Source: a virus. Taken from it: a stretch of DNA of 38,005 nt. The notes under the pieces were generated by a model that worked only from the letters and a program-made list of their open reading frames with translations, searched no databases and was not told where the DNA came from. The first letter of the stretch is position 1; the number at the start of each line of letters is the position of its first letter. This document shows, piece by piece, positions 30,950 to 38,005 of the stretch. The translations under genes and the position numbers were made by a program. The stretch is from the IMG/VR virus record IMGVR_UViG_3300044712_002644, positions 1-38,005 of that record; one strand, written 5' to 3'.

Positions 30950-31635
30950 TCTGTTGTTTCCTGTGGTTTCGTCGGTCTGATTTGTTCCAGGTCCGCTTTG
31001 GTCATCACGTAGATCTCGCCGTCGTAGTTTCCGATATCGCCGATCGCGAAGATGGTACCTGCGGTATCGTCCATCCGTCCGACGTAGGTATATTCACCGA
31101 AGTATGAGGCCAGCTTGTCCAGATACCTTGATCCTGTTGATTGTGCACACCCGGCCGCTTCTGAACAGGCATCAATGATGTCCTTCCTTTTGGCGATCCC
31201 CGATTTCATGGCGATGAGCTCTCTGACCTTAGCACGGAAGATCGGTTCCGATATCTCGTTCTTCTTCATCGCTGCTGGCTTTTCCTTACTATCTCTCCAC
31301 CTCCACTCCTTCTCACCTTCCCACACTCTCTCACTTTCTTTCACAACCTTGTTTTTCAAATACTTGAAACCACTAAACTTAGGCCGCATTGTCTTCCCGC
31401 GGGGATCCTGAGCGCAGTTGCAAGGATGACAGGCCAGCGCGTGATTGGATCCATCTATGGGGTTATTCTCACGATTCCGGTCCAGGTGGTGAAGATCGAA
31501 GTCGTGCCCCGATTGTTTCCGGTACTCCTCCCCGGTGATGTTGTTGCACCGGATACCAATCGAGCATTTGTCGCCGTCTCGTTCCCTGCAGAGCTCTCTT
31601 GCTTTCCGTTTCTGGGTTGAGTTTAATACTGCCAT
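30946..31635 (-). CDS. HNH protein with C-terminal winged-helix-like domain
   Basis: The preferred ATG at 31635 gives 229 residues; an upstream TTG would add four. A zinc-bound HNH nuclease motif is seen: a CSIGIRC pair (25-31), DFDLHHLDRNRENNPIDGSN with the catalytic His pair (48-49), and C-H-P-C-N-C (68-73). The second part (about 125-220) has a helix-turn-helix-like stretch (AKVRELIAMKSGIAKRKDII) and a C-terminal beta hairpin. The domain pairing suggests a DNA-binding replication or recombination factor. Confidence 0.7.
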   Translation of the reverse strand: MAVLNSTQKRKARELCRERDGDKCSIGIRCNNITGEEYRKQSGHDFDLHHLDRNRENNPIDGSNHALACHPCNCAQDPRGKTMRPKFSGFKYLKNKVVKESERVWEGEKEWRWRDSKEKPAAMKKNEISEPIFRAKVRELIAMKSGIAKRKDIIDACSEAAGCAQSTGSRYLDKLASYFGEYTYVGRMDDTAGTIFAIGDIGNYDGEIYVMTKADLEQIRPTKPQETTE

Positions 31636-31657
31636 TGATTCTTTCAATTTTCAGTTG

Positions 31658-31888
31658 TTATTCGTTCGCCCACTTGAGTGCGAGCTTTGAAGTATCCTTG
31701 ATCGGACGGATATCGATCGGTAGAAAGAGGAGGTTCGATGCCTCCGCATTCTTCGTGGTTGCACCGCGTCCGGCTCCGAAGATCTCGAAGACGAAGGGGA
31801 TATGCGTGTTGCGCTTTTTGTGAATAGCCCCTTTCCGTCCATTGACTACAGGCAGCCTTCTCGTGTCTTCCATCTTTGATTCGCGCAT
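31658..31888 (-). CDS. Small basic protein, unknown function
   Basis: A 76-residue basic protein with a strong AGGAGG site before its ATG, which overlaps the stop of the Cys-rich extension frame (TAATG). The middle (about 25-55) has strands IPFVFEIFGAG and NLLFLPIDIRP, and the end is a helix (TSKLALKWANE). No motif recognised. Strong initiation suggests useful amounts. Confidence 0.55.
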   Translation of the reverse strand: MRESKMEDTRRLPVVNGRKGAIHKKRNTHIPFVFEIFGAGRGATTKNAEASNLLFLPIDIRPIKDTSKLALKWANE

Positions 31889-32046
31889 TACCTGCCTCCT
31901 ATCATTCTTTCATACTCCCGGACACAGCTGGTATTATCACACAACGTCCGGGACTTGTTCGCCCAGCTGCAGGGTCCCGATCTGCCGAAACAGGCGTTAT
32001 CTTCCGTGCACCCGCAGATCTGACAGACCCCGCTTTTGATTACTTC
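31888..32046 (-). CDS. Cys-rich zinc-finger extension of ParB, likely by -1 frameshift
   Basis: This 52-codon frame has no ATG, GTG or TTG near its start. It continues in the -1 frame from the A9 run (32055-32047) at the end of the ParB gene. The peptide has C-Q-I-C-G-C-T-E-D-N-A-C, then G-P-C-S-W and L-C-D-N-T-S-C, a conserved phage zinc-finger type usually fused to ParB-like proteins. The slip site A AAA AAG is the one used in bacterial dnaX. The fusion would be about 564 residues. A single-base error in A9 would give the same result. Confidence 0.7.
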   Translation of the reverse strand, partial: EVIKSGVCQICGCTEDNACFGRSGPCSWANKSRTLCDNTSCVREYERMIGGR

Positions 32047-33581
32047 TTTTTTTTTACCTGCTTTTTTCCGGGCTTGGGTGTTTTCTCCTCGTCCTTGATC
32101 AGCTGCTCCATCTTCTTCACGGTGGACTTCCAGTCAATACCGAGAGCTTCGCAGAGCTTCCAGGTGGATTTGGGAATTTCACCGTCGTAGTGGAAGCTGA
32201 ACTCATTTGAGCTCATCAAGAATCCGAGGTGCAATAGTTGGTTTTTGCTTAGCTTCGAAACTAAGTGCTTGAACATTTTGTCAATGTCTGCGTATTCTCT
32301 TTTTCCTATGAGTGCCTGGAATAAATCACTAAATCCGTCGGCAGTGTCTACAATTGTTTTCACGATCCATTCATGGACCTCCTGGGGAAGTGAGTCCGGA
32401 ACCTTGAGCAGAATCTCCTCAGCAATCGGCTGGAGGATGCGCAGCGATCTTTGGCACTGTTGTTTCTCCAGCCTCGCCCGTTCCTCATAACTCAGCTCTT
32501 TTTTCTTCGGCTTCGGTGCGGACTTCTTTCCTCCCTCCTTCTGTTCATCGTTCATCGGGATACGTTTCGGTTTCACCCACTCCATTGCTCCGCGTCTGTC
32601 CGAATCGGTATGAATGGCCTGCACTGCACCTTTGTCCCCGGCCTTTGCCGGTTTCACTTCATTACCGCCGAGCACGTTCTTTGAACCGGGCCGGTCGTTG
32701 TTAACGATGACGAATGTTTCTCCGGACTGACGCAGTTTCTTTATGTTGCGTTCGAACAGTGCTTCCTTCTTCAACTTAAAGCAGGCACTGTCCGTGCACC
32801 GGGCCGCTTTGCCGAGATCTCCGAACAGATCCGGAGCGTTGGCTGTGGACTTGGCACAGGTGGTGCACGGTCCGGCCGCGGGAAGAAGATCTGCATCCTT
32901 TTTATCGAACGGAGCGGACGACAGCTCCAGGTGGTATTCCCGCTTGATGTGGAACTCAATATCATCCGGGTCCAGTGCGAAGTTCATATTGAGCTCGTCC
33001 TCAATGTAGCCCACAAGACTCCTCTGCTGCTCCTCCGTCTGCCGGGCGAGCATCATTGCGATTTGCTTTGAGATCTTATCCTGGCGGAACAGCACCTGAA
33101 AGGGTTCGATCAGGCCGACAAGAACGATCGTCTGCCACACGTAAGATTTGGACTTCCCGATCTCCGCTGCCAGTGATTCAACGGTGTACCGGTTCGTCTT
33201 GGTCTTCGGATCGATCAGGTCCAGGAGGGATTTCAGCGACTTCGCTTCATCCATGGCATGGACATCCTTCCGCTGGATGTTCTCAATGTTTTGGGCAACT
33301 ACCACCTGCGTATCGTCATAGTCACACACGATTGCATCGATGGTGGTCTTTCCCGACTCCTTCAGCTGGTGAGCCCTGTACCGGCGTTCACCAATAATCA
33401 GTTCGTAGAATCCGTTCTTCTCGAAGTGCGGACGGACCCGGACCGGCTGGATCAATCCGCTCTCCTTTATTGACTGTGCCAGGGAGACGAGATCTTCTTT
33501 TTTGTAGTCCGCATGGTTCCGGGGGTTCGTGTGTGACGGGACAATCTTGTCCAGGGGTATTTGAACAAACGTTTCTTCCAT
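32040..33581 (-). CDS. ParB-like partition/chromosome-binding protein
   Basis: The 513-residue protein has a ParB/Spo0J N-domain: L-D-K-I-V-P-S (10-16), N-P-R near 19-21, and the CTP-binding G-E-R-R-Y-R-A at 64-70, then E-N-I-Q-R-K-D-V-H near 100-108. A helix-turn-helix (about 129-160) follows, then two Cys pairs (239/242 and 262/267) in a possible zinc site. A Lys-rich linker (330-365) and a C-terminal helical domain (about 370-505) complete it. Strong SD site. Role may be DNA-binding in replication or packaging; no ParA gene is seen, so true plasmid-type partition is unlikely. Confidence 0.85.
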   Translation of the reverse strand: MEETFVQIPLDKIVPSHTNPRNHADYKKEDLVSLAQSIKESGLIQPVRVRPHFEKNGFYELIIGERRYRAHQLKESGKTTIDAIVCDYDDTQVVVAQNIENIQRKDVHAMDEAKSLKSLLDLIDPKTKTNRYTVESLAAEIGKSKSYVWQTIVLVGLIEPFQVLFRQDKISKQIAMMLARQTEEQQRSLVGYIEDELNMNFALDPDDIEFHIKREYHLELSSAPFDKKDADLLPAAGPCTTCAKSTANAPDLFGDLGKAARCTDSACFKLKKEALFERNIKKLRQSGETFVIVNNDRPGSKNVLGGNEVKPAKAGDKGAVQAIHTDSDRRGAMEWVKPKRIPMNDEQKEGGKKSAPKPKKKELSYEERARLEKQQCQRSLRILQPIAEEILLKVPDSLPQEVHEWIVKTIVDTADGFSDLFQALIGKREYADIDKMFKHLVSKLSKNQLLHLGFLMSSNEFSFHYDGEIPKSTWKLCEALGIDWKSTVKKMEQLIKDEEKTPKPGKKQVKKKK

Positions 33582-33596
33582 TAGTCGCTCCTATAG

Positions 33597-34034
33597 TTAT
33601 TTTGATTTGGGGAACATGTCTTCCTGGACTTTTCTCAGCTTGATCTCTACGATGTTTTTCATATTCGAAGAGAGCTCGCCCGCAATCTCCTTGTCCAGCC
33701 TCTTGATATCCAGCTTCAGCTCTGCGATCACCTTTCCCTTCTGCATCGGTCCGGTGAGCACATCCGACAGCTCCACCGGGATATGCTTTGATCCGCCGAA
33801 CTCCAGTTCCAGGAGAGGACGGACAAACAGCAGCACAACGCCGGTTGCTTTGATCGGCAGTTCATCGGAGAGGATCCTGCTCAGCCCGTCTTCCTTCCCG
33901 GCGAAGTCCATATCATCGAAGATCTTCCGGTTGTCGGTTTCGATCCTGCAGTGAAGCTTGATACCGCTCCCCTTCTTTTCGTCGGAGTATGGTTCCACCT
34001 TCAGCACTTCAACATCTAATTTGGAATTGAACAT
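33597..34034 (-). CDS. Phage protein, unknown function (early region)
   Basis: A 145-residue protein with alternating strands in the first 60 residues (SKLDVEVLKVEPYS, IKLHCRIETDN), an internal beta-rich part (VLLFVRPLLELEFG), and a C-terminal coiled-coil helix (about 100-140). It resembles single-strand DNA-binding or recombination accessory proteins of early operons, but no motif is seen. Strong SD-like AAGGGA lies before the ATG. Assignment limited. Confidence 0.55.
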   Translation of the reverse strand: MFNSKLDVEVLKVEPYSDEKKGSGIKLHCRIETDNRKIFDDMDFAGKEDGLSRILSDELPIKATGVVLLFVRPLLELEFGGSKHIPVELSDVLTGPMQKGKVIAELKLDIKRLDKEIAGELSSNMKNIVEIKLRKVQEDMFPKSK

Positions 34035-34053
34035 TGGTATGGTTCCCTTTTAT

Positions 34054-34161
34054 TTATGGAAAGATTATATCGAGCGTAATCATGAGGACGATCCACACAA
34101 CGAGGGCCCCGGTGATGATTCCGTCCCTGAAGCCATTCTTGTAGTGATCGATATGCTTCAT
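34054..34161 (-). CDS. Tiny single-span membrane protein
   Basis: An AAAGGAGG site seven bases upstream marks the ATG at 34161. The 35-residue frame has a polar start (KHIDHYKNGFRDG) and one membrane helix (about 14-34). This pattern is common among small phage inner-membrane proteins. No family is known. Coupled to the possible 28-residue frame just upstream. Confidence 0.6.
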   Translation of the reverse strand: MKHIDHYKNGFRDGIITGALVVWIVLMITLDIIFP

Positions 34162-34244
34162 ATTTCCTCCTTTAGCGACGGCCACCCAGTGACCCAGGTG
34201 ACCGCCATTCCCGCACCACAATTCACACGAAAGGTGCGGGGCAC
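34158..34244 (-). CDS. Possible 28-residue peptide
   Basis: A GTG at 34244 with GGAG nine bases upstream opens a 28-codon frame (MPRTFRVNCGAG...) whose TGA overlaps the next ATG (ATGA at 34158-34161). It fills much of the 99-base gap after the KTSC gene. Very short, so confidence is modest; the overlap and site argue in favour. Confidence 0.35.
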   Translation of the reverse strand: MPRTFRVNCGAGMAVTWVTGWPSLKEEI

Positions 34245-34260
34245 ATCCGGCGTCTCCGGA

Positions 34261-34509
34261 TTATGCAATTCGTTTGTACGGATAGTCTTTCACGCGTTTG
34301 TTGATGAACGAGCCGATCGATGGAGCCTGCAGCAGCTCTACCCAAACATCCATCGGAAAGTCTTTGTATTCATAGACCGCTCCGCTTTTGAACTTCACCT
34401 GAAGGAGCAGCTGCTCCGGGTCATACTGTGTCGTTGCAATGTTCCCGCTTTCGGGCCACTCTTTGAAGAGCACTATCTCCTTGGTACCCTGTTCGTCAGG
34501 TTGTTCCAT
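34261..34509 (-). CDS. KTSC-domain protein
   Basis: An 82-residue protein with the KTSC pattern: S-G-N-I-A-T-T-Q-Y-D-P (21-31), L-Q-V-K-F-K-S-G-A-V-Y-E-Y-K-D-F-P (36-52), and G-S-F-I-N-K-R-V-K-D-Y-P-Y (66-78). The motif K-x-S-G-x-x-Y-x-Y is typical of this family, which is common in phages and in association with DNA-processing enzymes. Function is uncertain. Strong SD (GGAGG). Ends just before the short gap. Confidence 0.85.
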   Translation of the reverse strand: MEQPDEQGTKEIVLFKEWPESGNIATTQYDPEQLLLQVKFKSGAVYEYKDFPMDVWVELLQAPSIGSFINKRVKDYPYKRIA

Positions 34510-34538
34510 AATTCCTCCGTGATAAAAAATTGGTTTAG

Positions 34539-35201
34539 TTAGGTTCTGAACGATACTTCCTTATCCTCGTAGATCTTCAGCCCGGCGATTTCCCGGACTC
34601 CGCCTCGGACGAGTCCGTTAATTTTTTTCTCATCCAGAATGAAGTATTCGTCCGGTACTTTGGAGAGATCTTCAACGGACCATTTCCAAACTGTCCTTCC
34701 GGTTGCGGCGCCGGTATCGGAGTGCACCGTATTGGCAACTGGTGCAACCGGGATCGTAAGACCGATCGCGGGAGCTGCGGTCCCGGTCTCTGCCGCTTTT
34801 TTCAGTTCATCCTCCCGCTGCTTTGCCAGGATCGCATCAAGCCGGCGCTGTTCCTCCAGGCGTTTGCGTTCCTTCTCGGCTCGGTAGTCACCGATTTTCT
34901 GCCGAGCGGTTTCCTTCAGGGCGGCGAGGTTGTCGGTGAACGGCTTGAAGAATGAATTGATCTCTTTCACCTGCTTATTGAGAGGATCTACAATCTTCTT
35001 TCGCGAATTCTCCAGATCCTTTTCGATCCGGGCGATGATAACGCCGGTTTCAATACAGATCTTTTCGTCGGCATCACTGGCTATGACCAGAGCTTCGAGC
35101 TTCGTCTTGATCGAAGGGGTTTCCCGCTGGGCTTCGGTAACGGCGACAGAGGCCCAGCGGTATTCGCGGGAGGTTTCGGTTTGTTGGATTGTGGTATTCA
35201 T
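34539..35201 (-). CDS. Coiled-coil partner of the Sak4-like ATPase
   Basis: A 220-residue protein with a long, charged coiled coil (about 62-140: LENSRKKIVDPLNKQVKEIN then the EKERKRLEEQRRLD stretch). A globular C-terminus follows (YFILDEKKINGLVRGGVREIAGLKIYEDKEV). Families of this shape often sit next to recombinases or annealing proteins in phages. The ATG overlaps the upstream stop (TAATG). A structural or accessory role in recombination is inference. Confidence 0.6.
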   Translation of the reverse strand: MNTTIQQTETSREYRWASVAVTEAQRETPSIKTKLEALVIASDADEKICIETGVIIARIEKDLENSRKKIVDPLNKQVKEINSFFKPFTDNLAALKETARQKIGDYRAEKERKRLEEQRRLDAILAKQREDELKKAAETGTAAPAIGLTIPVAPVANTVHSDTGAATGRTVWKWSVEDLSKVPDEYFILDEKKINGLVRGGVREIAGLKIYEDKEVSFRT

Positions 35202-36379
35202 TACGCCGGATCTCCCTGTGATGCAGCGATCGCCTTACGAATATTCTCCACTTCCGTCTTCATCGGCTCAATGCCGCTTTTGATCGTTGCTGCGGAGAAC
35301 TTCTTGATAGCTTCCCAGGACCGCTCGTTATAGACCCGTTCTAGGATATCGCACTTCAGTTTCTTTTCAACATCACTCCGACCGGGTGCGACGGCTGTGA
35401 GCAGTGATTGGATCTGGTCCAATGCGACTTTCTTCTCATCCGCTTCCGGATCGCGTTCCTGGACGTCCGGGATGACAGATTCGCTTGAGGTCGTCTGACC
35501 GGCGATCTTGGCTCCGGGTGTCACATTCCGAAGCAGGTACGTGAAGTGCGGTTCAAAGTCTTTGAATGAGGGACCCTTTGCTTTTTCATTACCAAAGGTT
35601 TTCCCGTCGATCGTTCCTGAACGATCCTTCAGGATGAACGCTTCACGCCATACGATCGGCTTTCCACCTTTGCCGGCTCTCTGCTGCGAAGACATCCAGA
35701 TGACCAGGTTCGGATCGAACGGTGCGTCCTTTGAGATCTGCATCTTGACGCCGGTCTTCTGCATTTCCTTCTTGTGGGTCTCATCGTTCTCGACCATCTC
35801 GTATGCAGCAGTGCCACGACCGGTGAAGACGATATGACACTTTGCAGCGACCATTCTCTGCCCGAATTCTTTTTCCCAGAGCGGGTTGGTGATACCGTAA
35901 TGGCGCATCTCCATTTTTTCACCGGACTTGAGGTTCTTCTTCGCCCAGTTCTCAATGAAGTCCTTGTAGATATGCGTTGCTGAATCGATGTAGACGCCGA
36001 AATAATGTCCGGCGCTTGCGAGATCGAATGCGGTCTGAACATCGGCCAGAGATTTGGTCTGCTTGGCCTTCACCGGGACTCCTTGTTCTTTGAAGAACTC
36101 GACCAGAAACTGAGCTGCATCTTCCGTATCGATGCAGAGCAATGGCGCGTCGGTCAGCAGCAGTCCGCGTTTCTTGAGAAGGTTGTAGATTCCGGCCATG
36201 ATCTCCGCTGAGGTGCGGGACTTTCCATCGCCGGCCATGCCGCCGACTGATACTTTATTGTAGGGCATAGTAACAACGAGGTCTGATGCAAAATCATCAG
36301 GGGTGATCAGCTGACCGTTCGGTCCGAAGACTCCCTTGTTTTTGGTAGGCTGTACAGCTGGTGTTGATTGGGCGTTCAT
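35201..36379 (-). CDS. Sak4-like RecA-fold ATPase
   Basis: A 392-residue ATPase with a Walker A motif GGMAGDGKS at 46-54, Walker B strand YFGVYIDS at 126-133, and a conserved later strand KCHIVFTGRG at about 180-189. This layout is that of phage Sak4-type proteins (AAA_24) that stimulate single-strand annealing. The C-terminal part (310-392) is helical and may bind a partner protein such as an SSB. Strong SD (GGAGG). Likely the main recombination protein of the phage. Confidence 0.85.
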   Translation of the reverse strand: MNAQSTPAVQPTKNKGVFGPNGQLITPDDFASDLVVTMPYNKVSVGGMAGDGKSRTSAEIMAGIYNLLKKRGLLLTDAPLLCIDTEDAAQFLVEFFKEQGVPVKAKQTKSLADVQTAFDLASAGHYFGVYIDSATHIYKDFIENWAKKNLKSGEKMEMRHYGITNPLWEKEFGQRMVAAKCHIVFTGRGTAAYEMVENDETHKKEMQKTGVKMQISKDAPFDPNLVIWMSSQQRAGKGGKPIVWREAFILKDRSGTIDGKTFGNEKAKGPSFKDFEPHFTYLLRNVTPGAKIAGQTTSSESVIPDVQERDPEADEKKVALDQIQSLLTAVAPGRSDVEKKLKCDILERVYNERSWEAIKKFSAATIKSGIEPMKTEVENIRKAIAASQGDPA

Positions 36380-36416
36380 TTAATCCTCCACGGATTGGTT
36401 TTTGGTGATATGTGAA

Positions 36417-36638
36417 TTAAAAAGCTGGTTCTGTTTTCGTTTCGCGTTCCTGACCTTCGAGATATCCCCGGTCATATCCCCTCTCCTCCGCTCTCTCCTC
36501 GGCTCTTGCCATGCAGCGTTTGCACGGATCGACTCTTAAAAGGGTCACACCTTGATGGGTCGTTGAGCAGGACATGCTTAATTCATTCCCGCACTCGGCG
36601 CATTCATTTGTAACTTCAATTTTTATTAGCGAGCTCAT
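36417..36638 (-). CDS. Small zinc-binding protein
   Basis: The start at 36638 (73 residues) has GGAGG six bases upstream; a GTG four codons earlier is less likely. Two CxxC pairs CAEC (about 13-16) and CKRC (about 39-42) form a zinc site, followed by a charged helix with Arg/Glu repeats (AEERAEERGYDRGYLEG). DNA- or RNA-binding is plausible. Located before the ATPase gene; function unknown. Confidence 0.6.
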   Translation of the reverse strand: MSSLIKIEVTNECAECGNELSMSCSTTHQGVTLLRVDPCKRCMARAEERAEERGYDRGYLEGQERETKTEPAF

Positions 36639-36659
36639 TGGTCCCTCCACGGATATTAG

Positions 36660-37001
36660 TTATGCAGCTTGTTTCGTTTTCTGAATGAAGTCCGCTACCT
36701 TACGGCCCCGAACATTATCCAATCTTTCAGTGACGGCAGAATCAATGTTGAACCCGCCACACACTGGGCACTGCATCGGTATTCCTGCACACTCCCAGGA
36801 GTGCTCGCAGCCTTCTGTGTTGCAGTTCCATCCGAGCCTCTCGTTCCCAAGGCAGTCATCGTGAACGTCATCGAGCGCGTCTTTATATGACATTGGGGTG
36901 AGGCAGTGTTTGCACCGCTGGTAGTCGGTGTAGGTATTTTGTCCATCATCCCTCGGACCGACCAGGGAGTTACCGCTTCCGGGTATAGTGTAGGAGTTCA
37001 T
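36660..37001 (-). CDS. Zinc-finger protein, unknown function
   Basis: A 113-residue protein with three Cys pairs: CKHC (about 30-33), a CNTEGC (60-65) and CPVC (about 78-81), plus nearby His. The fold is likely one or two zinc ribbons. A charged helical tail follows (VADFIQKTKQAA). ATG overlaps the upstream stop (TAATG). Such proteins occur in clusters of early genes and may bind nucleic acid. Confidence 0.6.
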   Translation of the reverse strand: MNSYTIPGSGNSLVGPRDDGQNTYTDYQRCKHCLTPMSYKDALDDVHDDCLGNERLGWNCNTEGCEHSWECAGIPMQCPVCGGFNIDSAVTERLDNVRGRKVADFIQKTKQAA

Positions 37002-37201
37002 TATGCGGCCTCTTGCATTGCTTCACGATCGAGTTCAATTAGTGGGGTGCATGGACGGCCGAGCTGGGATTTCATTTCCCATATCACTTGAGAACGGCGA
37101 TCCGTTTCAGTTTTGCAATAGTACTGGTGACTTCCATCGGCGTTGAGGACGCAATGCTCGCAGGTATTTACTCGGTCAAGAAGTTTGAGTGGCGGTATCA
37201 T
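37001..37201 (-). CDS. Small Cys-rich protein
   Basis: The start at 37201 (66 residues) has AAGGAG seven to eight bases upstream; the longer frame from 37315 has no site. The sequence contains CEHCVLNADGSHQYYC (14-29), a possible zinc-binding site, and an Arg/Glu-rich C-terminus. Coupled to the next gene by TAATG. No family recognised, but the site and coupling support translation. Confidence 0.55.
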   Translation of the reverse strand: MIPPLKLLDRVNTCEHCVLNADGSHQYYCKTETDRRSQVIWEMKSQLGRPCTPLIELDREAMQEAA

Positions 37202-37391
37202 TTGTTCGCTCCTTCTGTATGGTGATGTTATTGTCTTGGAACCAGCAATCGTTCGAGCAGTATCTTTGTTTGTTCGTAACGGGTTCGAAGGTCTTGCTGC
37301 ACTCTCCACGTGCACATCGTTTGTTCTCTTTTTGCATTGTTACCATTACCAGCTTTTCTTGCTCCAGCTGCAGCCGCTTTTTCTGATTCAT
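37176..37391 (-). CDS. Small zinc-finger-like protein
   Basis: The ATG at 37391 (71 residues) overlaps the stop of the 36-codon gene (ATGA); the long upstream frame in the ORF from 37475 is not needed. A charged helix (QKKRLQLEQEKLVMVTMQKEN) precedes a CxxxxC (CARGEC) and YCSNDCW (about 46-49) zinc-site pattern, like that of short DNA-binding zinc fingers. It overlaps the next gene by 26 bases. Likely a DNA-binding accessory protein. Confidence 0.55.
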   Translation of the reverse strand: MNQKKRLQLEQEKLVMVTMQKENKRCARGECSKTFEPVTNKQRYCSNDCWFQDNNITIQKERTNDTATQTS

Positions 37392-37498
37392 TGACCGGCC
37401 GCCTGCTTCTTTGGAACCTGGTCCTTCACCTCTAAAAGCATCTCCACCACATCCGCCAGGTCCATCGTTTCCCACTTTTCTTTTTTGGGCTTTGACAT
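37388..37498 (-). CDS. 36-residue charged peptide
   Basis: An ATG at 37498 opens a 36-codon frame (start MSKPKKEKWETMDLADVVEML) whose TGA overlaps the next ATG. It is a charged amphipathic helix with Lys at both ends. The ATG lies one base after the upstream stop. It fits the tight packing of the operon, but its size gives little information. Confidence 0.5.
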   Translation of the reverse strand: MSKPKKEKWETMDLADVVEMLLEVKDQVPKKQAAGQ

Positions 37499-37499
37499 A

Positions 37500-37751
37500 T
37501 TATCCCTCAGTCCGGGAGAATTCCTTCGTAAGAACTTCCCTCAGGTGCACTGCGTTGATTCGCTTTTTAATGGTCATCAGGTGAGCAACGGTCCAATTCC
37601 CTTTCTTCATTAGTCCCCTTGCGGTGTTTGTTTCCACACAAAGCGCATCGCCCAGGAACTCGAAGAAGTTCTCCACGCCCTTCTGCTGCATGGCTGCGTG
37701 AACGTCCTTCTGAATTGCTACCGTGATATCGTCAATTGAGATTTTTAGCAT
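37500..37751 (-). CDS. XRE-like helix-turn-helix protein
   Basis: The frame from 37751 gives 83 residues; ATGs at 37796 and 37817 would extend it, and the start is uncertain. A helical domain with F-L-G-D-A-L-C-V-E-T-N-T-A-R-G-L-M-K-K-G-N-W-T-V-A-H-L-M-T-I follows the pattern of Cro/XRE helix-turn-helix proteins. It may be a transcriptional regulator of the early operon. It lies after the ribbon-helix-helix gene at the edge. No repressor-like C-domain is visible. Confidence 0.55.
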   Translation of the reverse strand: MLKISIDDITVAIQKDVHAAMQQKGVENFFEFLGDALCVETNTARGLMKKGNWTVAHLMTIKKRINAVHLREVLTKEFSRTEG

Positions 37752-37828
37752 TGAATTATTCTTCACTCTTATTGATTCCCCTGAATTTCTATTCATTGAT
37801 ATTACCGCCCCCGGCATTGTATCTTTAC

Positions 37829-38005
37829 CTATCGCTTTGGAAGAGGAAAATACTTTCGGCGACCAAGGTATTGCTCAAGAGCTTCATCGATAATCTTCTC
37901 CTGTGGTCGGCCGTCCTTTTCGGACTTAAGCAATTTCACCCCGGTGAGAAGATCCTCTCGGAGTGTGGTCGGCTTTCGTTTCGGGGTTACTACTGATTCT
38001 GGCAT
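37829..38005 (-). CDS. Ribbon-helix-helix-like protein at window edge
   Basis: A 58-codon frame that starts with an ATG at the last base of the window, so the gene may be longer. Residues 13-50 follow a ribbon-helix-helix pattern: TTLREDLLTGVKLLKSEK then RPQEKIIDEALEQYL. Such proteins are small DNA-binding regulators or antitoxins. It ends in TAG. By position it is the first gene of the early operon in this window. Confidence 0.6.
   Translation of the reverse strand: MPESVVTPKRKPTTLREDLLTGVKLLKSEKDGRPQEKIIDEALEQYLGRRKYFPLPKR

Noticed and set aside
32040-33581. True plasmid-type partition system
   Set aside because: No ParA ATPase and no repeated parS-like sites seen near it.
1-38005. Transposable Mu-like phage
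   Set aside because: Only the gpG-like protein suggests Mu; no transposase A/B, contractile sheath or Mu-type ends are visible.
1-38005. CRISPR array, tRNA or rRNA genes
   Set aside because: No regularly spaced repeats, cloverleaf sequences or rRNA motifs noticed on either strand.

Overview
The window looks like most or all of the genome of a tailed double-stranded DNA phage with a long non-contractile (siphovirus-like) tail. Every gene I can support lies on the minus strand, so transcription runs from high to low coordinates. Genes are tightly packed: most junctions are ATGA, TAATG or TGATG overlaps, and many starts have a clear AGGAG-type ribosome binding site. Base composition looks near-balanced by eye. 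I see no integrase, transposase, repressor/Cro pair, tRNA, CRISPR or insertion sequence. No DNA polymerase or processive helicase is visible. The phage is therefore either virulent or its lysogeny genes lie outside the window. The host cannot be named from the sequence; the strong Shine-Dalgarno sites argue for a host that uses them.

Layout in transcription order. (1) About 38.0 to 32 kb is the early region: a ribbon-helix-helix protein at the edge, small Cys-rich zinc proteins, a Sak4-like RecA-fold ATPase with a coiled-coil partner, a KTSC protein, and a ParB-like protein. The ParB-like gene appears able to frameshift on an A9 run into a Cys-rich zinc-finger tail. (2) About 31.9 to 23.4 kb is the replication and accessory region: an HNH protein, two replication-associated proteins (a C-terminal-domain-only initiator-like protein and a helicase-loader-like protein), a nucleotidyltransferase-like protein, a Lar-type anti-restriction zinc protein, a NinG/Rap-like HNH protein and an ASCH protein. 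Around these sit many very small genes, several coding for single-span membrane peptides. (3) A 260-base gene-free interval with a strong intrinsic terminator (23207-23246) separates this from the late region. (4) About 23.1 to 14.9 kb covers a ParB/DNA-methyltransferase fusion, small and large terminase, portal, a tiny lipoprotein, a prohead protease with a nested scaffold, a decoration protein and the major capsid protein. (5) About 14.8 to 10.4 kb holds four virion surface proteins, including one with carbohydrate-binding and LamG-like domains. (6) About 10.4 to 2.1 kb is the head-tail connector and tail module: connectors, a Mu gpG-like protein, a gpG/gpGT-type frameshifted chaperone pair, the tape measure and baseplate-like proteins. 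(7) 2.1 kb to the end is the lysis cassette: a membrane coiled-coil protein, a holin, an amidase, and two small proteins of which the last has a glycine zipper.

The points most worth a second look are translational. There is a canonical T TTT TTC slip in the tail chaperone gene and an A AAA AAG-type slip (or homopolymer indel) joining ParB to a zinc finger. A well-marked internal start makes a lambda C/Nu3-like scaffold. The tape-measure reading frame has no normal start codon. A zinc-ribbon gene has its first Cys pair one base out of frame. The major capsid protein begins with what looks like a secretory signal peptide, and a 46-residue lipoprotein is encoded between portal and protease; together they hint at a membrane connection for head assembly or superinfection immunity.
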